Assembly (NCBI GenBank): GCA_013361525.1
Contig: JABFXY010000002.1
Location: 1 to 64,000, forward strand
DNA length: 64,000 nt
Origin: Polyangiaceae bacterium
GTDB lineage: Bacteria; Myxococcota_A; Polyangia; Polyangiales; Polyangiaceae
Direction of reading: 5' to 3'
In this document: in pieces, positions 55,673 to 64,000 of the stretch
Numbering within the stretch: the stretch's first letter is position 1
How the letters are laid out: each line of letters begins with the position of its first letter
Program-made: the position numbers and the translations under genes
The notes under the pieces: generated by a model
The model's database searches: none
What the model was told of the DNA's origin: nothing
The model's input: the letters and a program-made list of their open reading frames with translations, nothing else

Positions 55673-57001
55673 ATGCACCACCTGTTCGCCTCGACCGCTC
55701 AGGGCAACGTCGGCATCGAGTACCGCCTGCTTTCGTTCTTCGGGCTGTTCTTGATGTTGGGCCTTTGTTACCTGCTGAGCTTCGATCGCAAAGGGATCAA
55801 GCTGCGCCCCGTCCTCTGGGGCATCGGGCTACAGATCCTTTTCGCTGCGATTGTCCTTTTGCCCCAGGTGCAGGCGCTCTTTTTCGACAAGATCGATGCG
55901 GGCGTCCGGCGGCTGTTGTCCTTCTCCGAGGCAGGGTCGAACTTCGTCTTCCAATCGATCGAGCCGCATCAAGTCTTGGATCCCAATGGTCAGCCGACAG
56001 GGACCATCGTCGGTCGCATCTCGCCGCCATTGAAGACGTTCGCGTTCTGGGTGCTGCCGACGATCATCTTCTTTTCGAGCCTGATGAGCGTCCTCTATCA
56101 CCTCGGCGTGATGCAGCGGATCGTCTACGCGCTCGCGTGGATCATGCAGCGCACCGCCAAGATCAGCGGCGCGGAGTCTCTCAGTACCTCTGCGAACATC
56201 TTCCTCGGCCAGACCGAGGCTCCCCTCACGGTGAGGCCGTACATCGCGACCATGACGAAGAGCGAGCTCTTCCTGGTCATGGTCGGCGGCTTTGCGACCG
56301 TCGCGGGCGGCGTGATGGCCGCGTACGTGAGCTTCCTCCAGCATATTCCGGGTATTGCCGGACACCTCGTCACCGCGTCGATCATCGGCGCGCCCGCATC
56401 CATTGCGGTATCGAAAATCATCCTGCCGGAGAGGGAGAAGCCCGAAACCGAAGGGTCGCTCTCGCTCGAGGTGAAGAAGATTCACGGCAACGTCCTCGAA
56501 GCCGCCGCCGACGGCGCGACCGAGGGAATGAAGCTCTTCTTGAACGTGGTCGCGATGCTGCTCGCGTTCGTCGCACTCGTCGCCCTCGTGAATTACATGC
56601 TCGGGTGGATCCCCTTCATGGGCGCTCCGCTCAGCATCGAGCGCATCCTCGGTTGGCTGTTCGCGCCCATTGCGTTCGCAATGGGGATCCCCTGGGACGA
56701 GGCGCAGCTCGTCGGCCGCTTCCTCGGCGAGAAGCTCGTTCTCACCGAATTCGTCGCGTACATCAACCTCGGTCACGCGATGGCCGCCGAGACGCCGGCG
56801 CTCAGCCAGCGGTCCGCGATCATCGCGAGCTATGCCCTGTGTGGCTTTGCCAACTTCGCGTCGATTGGGATCCAGCTCGGAGGAATCGGCGCGATGGCTC
56901 CGGGCCGCATGCGTGATCTGTCGGGCATCGCGCTTCGTTCGATGTTGGGTGGCGCCATTGCGAATTGCATGATGGGCAACGTGGTCGGCCTCTTCGTCTA
57001 A
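55673..57001 (+). CDS. nupC: Concentrative nucleoside transporter (CNT/NupC family)
   Basis: 442 residues with about eight to ten hydrophobic segments. The family core is present: ISGAESLSTSANIFLGQTEAPLTVRPY (a long conserved stretch starting at about 165), GGFATVAGGVMAAYVSF, IIGAPASIAVSKIILPE, and near the end FCGFANFASIGIQLGG-type sequence (CGFANFASIGIQLGGIG). CNTs import nucleosides with sodium or protons across the inner membrane. The length is normal. A monocistronic gene starting with no strong Shine-Dalgarno. It should scavenge nucleosides released from lysed prey or environmental DNA. Confidence 0.95.
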   Translation: MHHLFASTAQGNVGIEYRLLSFFGLFLMLGLCYLLSFDRKGIKLRPVLWGIGLQILFAAIVLLPQVQALFFDKIDAGVRRLLSFSEAGSNFVFQSIEPHQVLDPNGQPTGTIVGRISPPLKTFAFWVLPTIIFFSSLMSVLYHLGVMQRIVYALAWIMQRTAKISGAESLSTSANIFLGQTEAPLTVRPYIATMTKSELFLVMVGGFATVAGGVMAAYVSFLQHIPGIAGHLVTASIIGAPASIAVSKIILPEREKPETEGSLSLEVKKIHGNVLEAAADGATEGMKLFLNVVAMLLAFVALVALVNYMLGWIPFMGAPLSIERILGWLFAPIAFAMGIPWDEAQLVGRFLGEKLVLTEFVAYINLGHAMAAETPALSQRSAIIASYALCGFANFASIGIQLGGIGAMAPGRMRDLSGIALRSMLGGAIANCMMGNVVGLFV

Positions 57002-57270
57002 CCCCGCCGCCCGCGATCCATTCATTCATACGCCGACCGAATCGAACGGTTCAGGCGCAATCGTCGGGCGGCCCCCGCCGAGATGCGATCGAAGCAACGC
57101 ACGTTGCGTGCGGACGAGGCCTGGTAAGGTCGCGCCCGCGCTGCACGCCGATTCGTCGGGGGAGTCGTGCGCGCGCGCCGAGACGCGGTCTCGCGGGCCC
57201 TCTTCATGCTTCTTTTCCATCTTCAATCAGCTCGAGAGCTTTGCGGCTCCGCGAGTCTCCCGAGGGACCG

Positions 57271-59367
57271 GTGAGCGACGACTCCCGCTCCGATCGGGCC
57301 GCGTCCGACGCGGAGCTCGAGCGCCTCCACAGGGCGCTCGAAAACGAGCGTGCGGCACGCGTCGAAGCCGAGCGCATCGGTGAAGAGACGATCCGCCGAA
57401 TGGCGCTCGCCAATCGCGAGCTCGAGGCGAAGAACGAGGAGCTCCGCAATGCGCGCGAGGTCGCCGACGAGGCGCTCCGCGCGAAGCGTCAGTTTCTCGC
57501 GAACATGAGCCACGAGATTCGGACCCCGTTGAACGGCGTGATCGGGATGTTGTCGCTCGTGTCGCGCACCGATCTGACGGAGCGGCAAGAGCGGTTCGTC
57601 CAAGCCGCGCGCTCCTCCGCGGAGTCGCTCCACGGGCTCCTCGACGACATCCTCAACTATTCGCGGATGGAGGTCGGCAAGCTCGAGCTTCGCACCCGCC
57701 CCTTCGATCTCCGCGCCCTCGTCGAAGACGTCACCGATCTGGCGGCGACGCGCGCCGACTCCAAAGGTCTCCAGGTCGCGTGTCTGTTGCGGCAGCGCCT
57801 GCCTCATCGCCTCGTCGGCGATCCCGAGCGCCTGCGCCAGGTCCTCACCAACCTGATGAACAACGCGGTGAAGTTCACCGATCGGGGCGAGGTGACGTGC
57901 CGCGTGCGGGTCGTGGAGGAAGACGCCGAGCGCGTGATGCTGGCATTCGAGGTTCGCGACACCGGTATCGGCATATCGGAGCAAGCCCTCGCGAAGCTGT
58001 TTCAGCCCTTTTCGCAAGTCGACGATTCACACGCGCGCCGTTTCGGAGGCGCCGGGCTCGGATTGGCAATTTGCCGCCAGTTGGTCTCGCTGCTCGGCGG
58101 CGAAATGGAGGTATCCAGCACGCCGGGGAGGGGCAGCTCGTTCGGGTTTACGGCGCCGTTCGCGTTGGATGTGTCCGCTTCGAGCGACGACGACGATGCG
58201 CTCAACGTCCGACGCGTCCTCGTCGTCGACGAGAACGCGACGAATCGGCAAATCCTCGAGGGGCTCTGCGAGGGCTGGGGAATCCAGTGTCTCTCGGTCG
58301 CCGATGGCGACGACGCGCTCGAGACGCTGGTGCGAGCGGCCGCCGTCGACGAGCCTTTCGACGTCGTCCTCGTCGACGGCCAGTCCGAGGCGATGGACGC
58401 GTGGGCGTTCTCCGATGCGGTCCGCGCGGAGTCGACACTATCGTCAGTTTTGCTCGTGTTGATCGCGTCGATCGGGGATTGCCTCGACGACGAGGCCGCG
58501 CAGGCCGCCGGTTTCGACGCCTGTTTGGCGAAGCCGATTCGAGAGCGCTCGCTCCGGGACACGCTGGTGCGGCTCACGCGCCACCGTCTGACCCCGGTCG
58601 ACGCTTCGTCGTATCGGCCCGCGGGGGATTCGCAGCGTCCCGCGGGGAGGCGGCGCATTCTTCTCGCCGAGGACAACGAGATCAATCAAATGGTCGCCGT
58701 CGAGATGCTCGCGGAGCTCGGCTGTGACGTCGACGTCGCGAGCGACGGCGAGCAGGCGGTCGAGGCCGTCACCAGCCACGATTACGATCTCATTCTGATG
58801 GATTGCCAGATGCCGGGCATGGACGGCATGCAGGCAGCCGCAGCGATTCGAAATTGGCGTGGCGCGGCAGCCCCGCCCATCGTCGCGCTGACGGCGCATG
58901 CGCTCGCGGGCGACCGAGAGCGAATCCTCGCCGGCGGAATGGACGATTACCTCACCAAACCGGTCACGCACGAGGCGTTGAAGCGCACGCTCGCGCGATG
59001 GGCGAATCGAGCGTCACCTCCGCGTGCGACCCCACTGCCACCTCGGTCGACGCCGCTGCCGCCGCGATTCGTTCAGGAAGCGCCGGCGCCGAAACCGATG
59101 AAGCCGATGGACATCTTTCGAGAGCGCACACCCCCCGAGGTGGACGCGCTCCGCGGATTCGTCGCAGAGGCCCGCACGGCGGAGCTCCGCGCGCTCGCGC
59201 ATCGAATGAAGGGTTCTTGTGTCGTGCTCGGCCTGACGAAAATGGCCGAGGTTTGCAGTCTGCTCGAGAAGCTCGACGGCGACGCCGTCGGCTCGCAGGG
59301 GCCGGCGCTCGTGGGTCGTCTCGCAGACGAGCTCGCGAACGTGCTGGCCACCGAGAGGGGTGTTTGA
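57271..59367 (+). CDS. Hybrid histidine kinase with two receivers and an HPt domain
   Basis: 698 residues from the GTG at 57271, with GAGGGA before it. An N-terminal coiled coil (about 10–65) leads to HisKA (FLANMSHEIRTPLNGVIGML), HATPase (NLMNNAVKFTDRG, DTGIGISE, GAGLGLAICRQLVSLLGG), a first receiver (VLVVDENATNR, Asp in VLVDGQSEAMD, K in LAKPIRE) and a second receiver (ILLAEDNEIN, Asp in LILMDCQMPGMDG, K in YLTKPVTHE). After a Pro-rich linker there is an HPt domain with the phospho-His in LAHRMKGSC. All relay residues are present, so a full His-Asp-His-Asp relay is possible within one protein. No membrane span or input domain beyond the coiled coil. The 269-base region upstream (57002–57270) has no gene I can support. 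A response regulator follows after 2 bases. Confidence 0.92.
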   Translation: MSDDSRSDRAASDAELERLHRALENERAARVEAERIGEETIRRMALANRELEAKNEELRNAREVADEALRAKRQFLANMSHEIRTPLNGVIGMLSLVSRTDLTERQERFVQAARSSAESLHGLLDDILNYSRMEVGKLELRTRPFDLRALVEDVTDLAATRADSKGLQVACLLRQRLPHRLVGDPERLRQVLTNLMNNAVKFTDRGEVTCRVRVVEEDAERVMLAFEVRDTGIGISEQALAKLFQPFSQVDDSHARRFGGAGLGLAICRQLVSLLGGEMEVSSTPGRGSSFGFTAPFALDVSASSDDDDALNVRRVLVVDENATNRQILEGLCEGWGIQCLSVADGDDALETLVRAAAVDEPFDVVLVDGQSEAMDAWAFSDAVRAESTLSSVLLVLIASIGDCLDDEAAQAAGFDACLAKPIRERSLRDTLVRLTRHRLTPVDASSYRPAGDSQRPAGRRRILLAEDNEINQMVAVEMLAELGCDVDVASDGEQAVEAVTSHDYDLILMDCQMPGMDGMQAAAAIRNWRGAAAPPIVALTAHALAGDRERILAGGMDDYLTKPVTHEALKRTLARWANRASPPRATPLPPRSTPLPPRFVQEAPAPKPMKPMDIFRERTPPEVDALRGFVAEARTAELRALAHRMKGSCVVLGLTKMAEVCSLLEKLDGDAVGSQGPALVGRLADELANVLATERGV

Positions 59368-59369
59368 AG

Positions 59370-59810
59370 ATGGACCGCCGAACGACGATCATCATGGTGA
59401 TCGATGACGACCCGATTGTGCTCGGAGTCGTGCAGAGCCGATTGCAAGCCGAAGGCTTCACCGTGGTGACGCGGCAAGATGCGGTCGGGACCTTGAAGGC
59501 GATTCAGCAATTCAAGCCGGATCTCATCCTGCTCGATCTGCATATGCCGGGTCTCAGCGGCGATGCGCTCGCTCAGCTCATTCGACGCTCGCCGTCGGCT
59601 CCCCGCTCCGCCGTGGTCATCCACTCGTCCGAAGACCCGGCCACGCTCGAACACGCCGTCCGCACGACGGGCGCACTCGGCTACATCCAGAAATCCGGCA
59701 ACGAGAGCGTTTTCATCGCCGACATTCACACGATGTTGAGCCGCCGCAATCGGGTGACGGGCGATATTCGGCCATTGAAGTCGCTGCTCAAGCCGTCGGG
59801 CGACGGCTGA
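59370..59810 (+). CDS. Single-domain response regulator
   Basis: 146 residues. Receiver fold with acidic pocket VIDDDPIVLGVV, phospho-acceptor Asp in LILLDLHMPGLSG, Ser in VIHSSE and Lys in YIQKSG. The C-terminus extends about 20 residues without an output domain. It starts 2 bases after the hybrid kinase stop and should be the final acceptor of its HPt domain. Its 3′ end overlaps the opposite gene by 23 bases. Confidence 0.9.
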   Translation: MDRRTTIIMVIDDDPIVLGVVQSRLQAEGFTVVTRQDAVGTLKAIQQFKPDLILLDLHMPGLSGDALAQLIRRSPSAPRSAVVIHSSEDPATLEHAVRTTGALGYIQKSGNESVFIADIHTMLSRRNRVTGDIRPLKSLLKPSGDG

Positions 59811-61065
59811 AGGTCGATCGCTCTTCGGCTTCGACCTCTGCGAGGGCTTCACCGAGGGCGACGTCCTCCGCCTGGTCGGCGAGGGATTGCTCGATCGCGA
59901 ACCGAAGCTTCGGCGAGGCGGTGGTCGAGGCGGCAATGCGAATGCGGTCACGTCCGTCCGCACCGACCTTGGGCGCCGCCGCGACCGCTGCGCTCGCGCG
60001 AACGAGCGCGGGTTGCGTCGGGTCTTCGACGAGGCGCAGCAATGCATCGAGCGGCACGAATGCGTTTCGCAATCCCGCCGTCGCGCCCTCCCCCACGCTT
60101 CGGAGGTGCGCTACCCAATCGGGATATGCGCGTCCCGCGCGCCCGAGCGCGGAGACGTCTGCGCCCTTCACACCCGCGCGGTGGGCCTCGATCGCCTCGG
60201 CCACCCGCTCTTCCAGCTGCTTCGCGGCCCCTTCGTTCCAACCTTTTTGAGCGGCCGCGATGCGTCTTACGCTGCCGTCTTTGCCACGAATCGCAATTCC
60301 CATGTAGCGCTTGCCGCCGCGGTTCGCCTCCCAAGGCTCGACGGACTCGAGATCGCCATATCGATAGAAGCGCGATCGCCCGAGCCATCTCGTGACGATG
60401 CCGTCGGCACCCACGCGCACCCTCGTCGGCGACAGCAGCAACACGAAGAGAAACACCATCCCGATCAAACCACCCGGCGCGGCGAGCGCGGCGCCCTTCG
60501 GCCCGAGCAACGTCGTGCCCAATCCCCCGGCGAGCGCCATCCCCACGAACAGGGGGCCGAGGCTGAGCGCGAGCTGGATGAGCAACGACTTCGTGAACAG
60601 CGGCGACAGACACCGGAACTCGGCCGTCGACTGTGTCGCGTCGAACCCGAGCGATCGCAACATCGCGCGCCCCTCTGCGACGTCGCGGACGCGGAAGAAG
60701 TAGGGCATCTTCCGGCCCTTTCGATCGAGCTTCACCCAGACCCCGTCGCTCCGCGGAACGACGACACCTTGCCGCAGCTCTTCGCGCGAGGTGAGGCGAG
60801 CGCCCCCGACCGTCACCACGCCGTCATTGACGGCGACCGCGCCCTTGGCGAGCTGGCTGTGCGGGTGGCGAGCGAGCACGAGCATCGTCGTCACGAACCC
60901 GAGGATCGTCAGATGAAAAAGGCCCGCCAGCATCGCGTAGTTGCCGGTCGCGACCGCCGAAGCGACGAGCGGGATCATCAGCGCGAACGGCGCCAGGCCT
61001 GCGGCGAGCCACAGCCTGTTGCGACGGACCTGACGCGCCGTGTTGCTCTCGAAGGGCTGCAGCAC
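59788..61065 (-). CDS. Multi-span membrane protein of unknown function
   Basis: 425 residues from the GTG at 61065; the open frame extends to 61197 but would then overlap the serA start. Four likely membrane segments: about 17–40, 45–65, 155–180 (LIQLALSLGPLFVGMALAGGLG) and 190–215 (GLIGMVFLFVLLLSP). Between and after them are PH-like β-regions (AVNDGVVTVGGARLT, VRVGADGIVTRWLGRSRFYR) of the kind seen in membrane proteins with a bacterial PH domain. The C-terminal ~150 residues are helical with HEAT-like pairs. No enzyme motif. It is divergent from the SerA-type gene. Unknown role. Confidence 0.75.
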   Translation of the reverse strand: MLQPFESNTARQVRRNRLWLAAGLAPFALMIPLVASAVATGNYAMLAGLFHLTILGFVTTMLVLARHPHSQLAKGAVAVNDGVVTVGGARLTSREELRQGVVVPRSDGVWVKLDRKGRKMPYFFRVRDVAEGRAMLRSLGFDATQSTAEFRCLSPLFTKSLLIQLALSLGPLFVGMALAGGLGTTLLGPKGAALAAPGGLIGMVFLFVLLLSPTRVRVGADGIVTRWLGRSRFYRYGDLESVEPWEANRGGKRYMGIAIRGKDGSVRRIAAAQKGWNEGAAKQLEERVAEAIEAHRAGVKGADVSALGRAGRAYPDWVAHLRSVGEGATAGLRNAFVPLDALLRLVEDPTQPALVRASAAVAAAPKVGADGRDRIRIAASTTASPKLRFAIEQSLADQAEDVALGEALAEVEAEERSTFSRRPTA

Positions 61066-61183
61066 GAGCGCATCGTAGCGCCGCGGCGCGGCGTGACCCA
61101 CTCGATCGGACGGTTGCGCGATGTGATGAAGCGGCCGTCTCGCCTCGACAGATCGGGTGCCGCCTTGCGATGATTCCGGCCCC

Positions 61184-62386
61184 ATGCGCGCCCTCATCGC
61201 CGATGCTTTCCCCGAACGTTACCTCTCGGACATCAAGAACCTCGGGCTCGACCTCACGTACGACCCCTCCGCGACGGCGGAGCAGCTCGCCGACAAGGCG
61301 AAAGACACGAACATCCTCATCGTGCGCAGCACGAAGGTGGATCGTGCCGCCATCGTCGCCGCGAAGTCGTTGGGCCTGATTCTGCGCGCGGGCGCCGGAT
61401 ACGACACGATCGACGTCGCAGCCGCGAGCGAACGCGGCATCTTCGTCGCGAATTGCCCTGGCAAGAACTCGGTCGCCGTGGCCGAGCTCGCATTTTCGCT
61501 CATGCTCGCGCTCGACCGGCGCGTGACGGACAACACCTTCGATCTGCGCAACGGCGTTTGGAACAAGAAGGAATACAGCAAGGCCGATGGTCTCAAGGGC
61601 CGCACGCTCGGCGTCGTCGGGCTCGGCTCGATCGGCCGCGCGGTCGTCGAGCGCGCGAAGGCCTTCGAGATGCATGTCGTCGCTTGGTCCCGCTCCCTCA
61701 CCGGAATGCGCGCGGACGACCTCGGGGTCGGCTATTGCCGCACGCCCGACGAGGTCGCCGAGCGCGCGGACATCGTCTCCGTCCACCTCGCGCAGACGAA
61801 GGAGACCAAAGGTATGTTCGGCGCAAACTTCTTCGCGAGGATGAAGAAGCGCGCAATGTTCATCAACACGAGCCGCGGCGGTCTACACGACGAGGCCGCG
61901 CTCGTTCGCGCGATGAAAGAAAAAGGCCTTCGCGCGGGCCTCGACGTGTTCGAGTCCGAGCCCGCCGGCGGTACGGCGACGGACGTGAAGAACGAGATCT
62001 TCCAAATGCCCGGGTTCATCGGCACGCACCACATCGGCGCGAGCACCGAGCAAGCACAAGACGCGATCGCCGAAGAGGCCGTACGCATCTGCCGCGAATA
62101 CATCCTCACGGGCAAACCGCCGTGCGTCGTCAATATCGAGGTGAAGGCTCCTGCCAAATGTGAGCTCGTCGTTCGCCACTACGACAAAGTCGGCGTCCTC
62201 GCGCACGTGCTCGGCATCGTGCGCAATCACGGCATCAACGTCGCCGACATGACGAATACGATCTTCCAGGGTCAGAAGGCAGCAGTCGCCGCCATTCGGA
62301 TCGAATCCGAGCCACCGCAGGAGCTACTTCGCGAGATCGCGCAACTCGACGACATGGTGATCCAGGTCGAAGCCAAGAAGCTCTGA
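61184..62386 (+). CDS. serA: D-3-phosphoglycerate dehydrogenase with ACT domain
   Basis: 400 residues from the ATG at 61184. D-2-hydroxyacid dehydrogenase fold: substrate-domain LRAGAGYDTIDV (catalytic-region GAGxD), NAD motif GLGSIGR at about 150–156, catalytic Arg in INTSRGG, Glu in LDVFESEP and His in GTHHIGAST. A C-terminal ACT domain (about 325–400, LVVRHYDKVGVLAHVLGIV and GINVADM) usually binds serine for feedback control. The reaction is 3-phosphoglycerate to 3-phosphohydroxypyruvate, the first step of serine synthesis. Length and domain order match the short SerA type. Monocistronic; the kinase gene starts 91 bases downstream. Confidence 0.9.
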   Translation: MRALIADAFPERYLSDIKNLGLDLTYDPSATAEQLADKAKDTNILIVRSTKVDRAAIVAAKSLGLILRAGAGYDTIDVAAASERGIFVANCPGKNSVAVAELAFSLMLALDRRVTDNTFDLRNGVWNKKEYSKADGLKGRTLGVVGLGSIGRAVVERAKAFEMHVVAWSRSLTGMRADDLGVGYCRTPDEVAERADIVSVHLAQTKETKGMFGANFFARMKKRAMFINTSRGGLHDEAALVRAMKEKGLRAGLDVFESEPAGGTATDVKNEIFQMPGFIGTHHIGASTEQAQDAIAEEAVRICREYILTGKPPCVVNIEVKAPAKCELVVRHYDKVGVLAHVLGIVRNHGINVADMTNTIFQGQKAAVAAIRIESEPPQELLREIAQLDDMVIQVEAKKL

Positions 62387-62477
62387 CGGCACTTCGGGCT
62401 TCAGGCTACGGGCTTCGGCTCGCCGCGGCGATGGTGTAGGCTCCGCGAGGGGAAACCCCCAAGGTGGTCTACACGTC

Positions 62478-64000
62478 ATGATGGCGCTCAAGCCCGGCAC
62501 GATCTTCGCCAAGCACTACGAGGTCGTGCGCGTCATCAGCGCGGGGGGAATGGGCGTCGTCTACGAGGTCGTCGATCAGAACATCAAGCGGCGGCGTGCG
62601 CTCAAGATCATGCTGCCGCACGTCGTCACCGACCCGCTCATGCGCGACAGGTTCGCGCTCGAGGCGATCGTCACGGCCGAGATCGAGAGCGAACACCTGG
62701 TCGAGGTATTCGACGCCGGTATCGATCTCGACACCGAGGCCCCGTACCTCGTCATGGAGCTTCTTCGCGGCGAGGACCTCGGCGCCCGGCTGAAGCGTGG
62801 AGAGCGCTTTACCGCGGAAGAGACGGTCCTCTACCTGGACCAGGCCGGGCGCGCGCTCGAAAAGACGCACGAGCGCGGGATCGTCCACCGCGATCTCAAG
62901 CCGGAGAACCTGTTTCTCACGAAGCGCGACGACGGCTCGCCGCGGGTCAAAATTCTCGATTTCGGCATCGCGAAGATCGTCACCTCCACGACCGCAAAGG
63001 GCCAATCGACGACGAAGTCACTGGGTACGCCGTATTACATGGCCCGCGAGCAAATCACCGGAGAAGCCCAGCTCATCAGCCCGGCTTCGGATCTGTATGC
63101 GATTGCGCAGATTGCCTATTCGATGCTCGTCGGATCCCCTTATTTCGAGGATGAAGCGACGAAATCCGGCGGCAACGTGCTCACATTGCTCCTCGCGGTC
63201 GGCAACGGTCCGGAAGAGGCGGCGACCCGCCGCGCGGCGCGAAAAGGCGTCGTTCTTCCGCCGGCTTTCGACGGCTGGTTCATGCGCGCAACACAACCTC
63301 TGCCCGGCGACCGCTATCAGACTGCGCGATCCATGATTGACGAGCTTCGCGTCGCGCTCGCAGAGCCCATTCGGATCGTTTCGGTGCCGCCGGCTCTCGG
63401 TGAGAGCGCGAAAGCGGTTTCGTCGTCGAACCCCCATATCGCGGCCTCCACCCCTTCGTCGGACGTGCCGCTCGCGCTCGGCGGCACCATCCCGATGCCG
63501 CACGCCGCCGGCAGCGGGCGGCACGACAGCATGTCCGATCCGGCATCGCAGACGGGGTCTCCGCAATCGATCCCACGGTCGTCCTCGCCCGCCGTAGAGG
63601 GCAGTCGCTCGGCTCGATCGAAAGCGGTCGTCGGCGTGGTCGCAGGCGCGGCGGTCGTGGCGGGCGCGGTCTGGCTCGCCCGGGAAGGCCTCCGAGGAGA
63701 GCCGACATCACCCGCCGCGTCTGGTGCAGCGACGCCGACTGCAACATCCGAGCGGACGGCAGCCGACGCGCAAGGCCCGAGTGTAACCGCGGTATCGACG
63801 GCTTCTACGGTCGGCGTGTCCACCATCGCCGCGAGTGAGCAACCATCGCCGGCGAGCGCGGCCGTCTCCGCCGTGGTCAGCGCGTCGGCGCAGGTTCACG
63901 TACCGGGCCTGCAGCGAACGGCCCCTGCCACGCAGAAGACGGCCCCGCCTCCCGCCTCCACGCCTTCGTCCGGCGGGCGCCCGGTTTGGGAGACGCGATG
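62478..64000 (+). CDS. Ser/Thr protein kinase, cut by the window end
   Basis: At least 507 residues; the frame is still open at 64000. AAGGTGG lies 11 bases before the ATG. Kinase domain about 14–285: SAGGMGVVYEV loop, lysine in RALKIMLPH, HRDLKPEN, DFGIAK, and GTPYYMAREQ where APE is ARE. A disordered Ser/Pro/Ala region runs to about 370, then a membrane segment (about 383–400, VVGVVAGAAVVAGAVWLA), then an Ala/Ser/Thr/Pro-rich exported part. The same APE change occurs in the kinase at 8100–9362, and the two share the layout of kinase, single span and low-complexity tail. The end and any C-terminal domain are outside the window. Confidence 0.9.
   Translation, partial: MMALKPGTIFAKHYEVVRVISAGGMGVVYEVVDQNIKRRRALKIMLPHVVTDPLMRDRFALEAIVTAEIESEHLVEVFDAGIDLDTEAPYLVMELLRGEDLGARLKRGERFTAEETVLYLDQAGRALEKTHERGIVHRDLKPENLFLTKRDDGSPRVKILDFGIAKIVTSTTAKGQSTTKSLGTPYYMAREQITGEAQLISPASDLYAIAQIAYSMLVGSPYFEDEATKSGGNVLTLLLAVGNGPEEAATRRAARKGVVLPPAFDGWFMRATQPLPGDRYQTARSMIDELRVALAEPIRIVSVPPALGESAKAVSSSNPHIAASTPSSDVPLALGGTIPMPHAAGSGRHDSMSDPASQTGSPQSIPRSSSPAVEGSRSARSKAVVGVVAGAAVVAGAVWLAREGLRGEPTSPAASGAATPTATSERTAADAQGPSVTAVSTASTVGVSTIAASEQPSPASAAVSAVVSASAQVHVPGLQRTAPATQKTAPPPASTPSSGGRPVWETR

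Noticed and set aside
62450..62466. GGGG–AAA–CCCC hairpin between serA and the last kinase
   Set aside because: Only four base pairs, no T-run; too weak to call a terminator.

Overview
The window is G+C-rich, gene-dense bacterial chromosome, and its gene content points to a myxobacterium (Myxococcota, probably the Polyangium/Sorangium side). The signs are four Hanks-type Ser/Thr kinases, FHA and PEGA/TPR proteins, many gly/ser-linker lipoproteins, Cys-rich DUF4215-like repeats, two DUF2169–pentapeptide-repeat proteins, hybrid histidine kinases, and strings of genes joined by ATGA/GTGA overlaps. I saw no rRNA, tRNA, CRISPR array, insertion sequence or phage genes. All functions are read from sequence motifs; nothing was searched.

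Layout. 1–4.4 kb: a barrel-like/ferritin-like fusion, a small unknown protein and a fused trehalose-6-phosphate synthase/phosphatase. 4.4–7.6 kb: a small Cys-rich secreted protein, a membrane histidine kinase and its sigma-54 response regulator, with two sigma-54-like promoter motifs in front. 7.6–18 kb: a gap with a long inverted repeat, two Ser/Thr kinases flanking a divergent FHA–winged-helix protein, a GAF hybrid kinase facing a degenerate EAL protein, and a PEGA/TPR protein coupled to a lipoprotein. 18–21.4 kb: a DsbA-like protein, then a cytochrome-oxidase-subunit-II-like protein without Cu-A ligands, coupled to pqqB and pqqC. 21.4–29.1 kb: a DUF2169–pentapeptide gene with a small membrane protein, a DUF2330-like surface protein with CSGD repeats, an M19 dipeptidase lipoprotein and a PhnD-like binding protein. 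29.1–33.7 kb: SWIM–SNF2 helicase, single-domain response regulator, lipoprotein.

33.7–43 kb (minus strand) is a tight six-gene operon: helical protein, small protein, Hsp70 paralogue, helical-repeat protein, DUF2169–pentapeptide protein, Ser/Thr kinase. Five genes overlap by 4 bases, so the products probably form one chaperone/scaffold/kinase assembly.

43–47.5 kb holds Cys-rich lipoproteins, a zinc-ribbon protein and a DUF488-like protein. 47.5–55.6 kb is the second notable locus: a caspase-fold (CHAT-like) protein facing a coupled pair, a CHAT–SIR2-like fusion and a membrane nSTAND ATPase with a WD40 propeller, preceded by an unknown protein. The architecture resembles bacterial conflict or regulated-cell-death systems. 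55.7–64 kb: a CNT nucleoside transporter, a hybrid kinase with HPt plus response regulator, a membrane protein, a SerA-type dehydrogenase with ACT domain, and a fourth Ser/Thr kinase cut by the window end.
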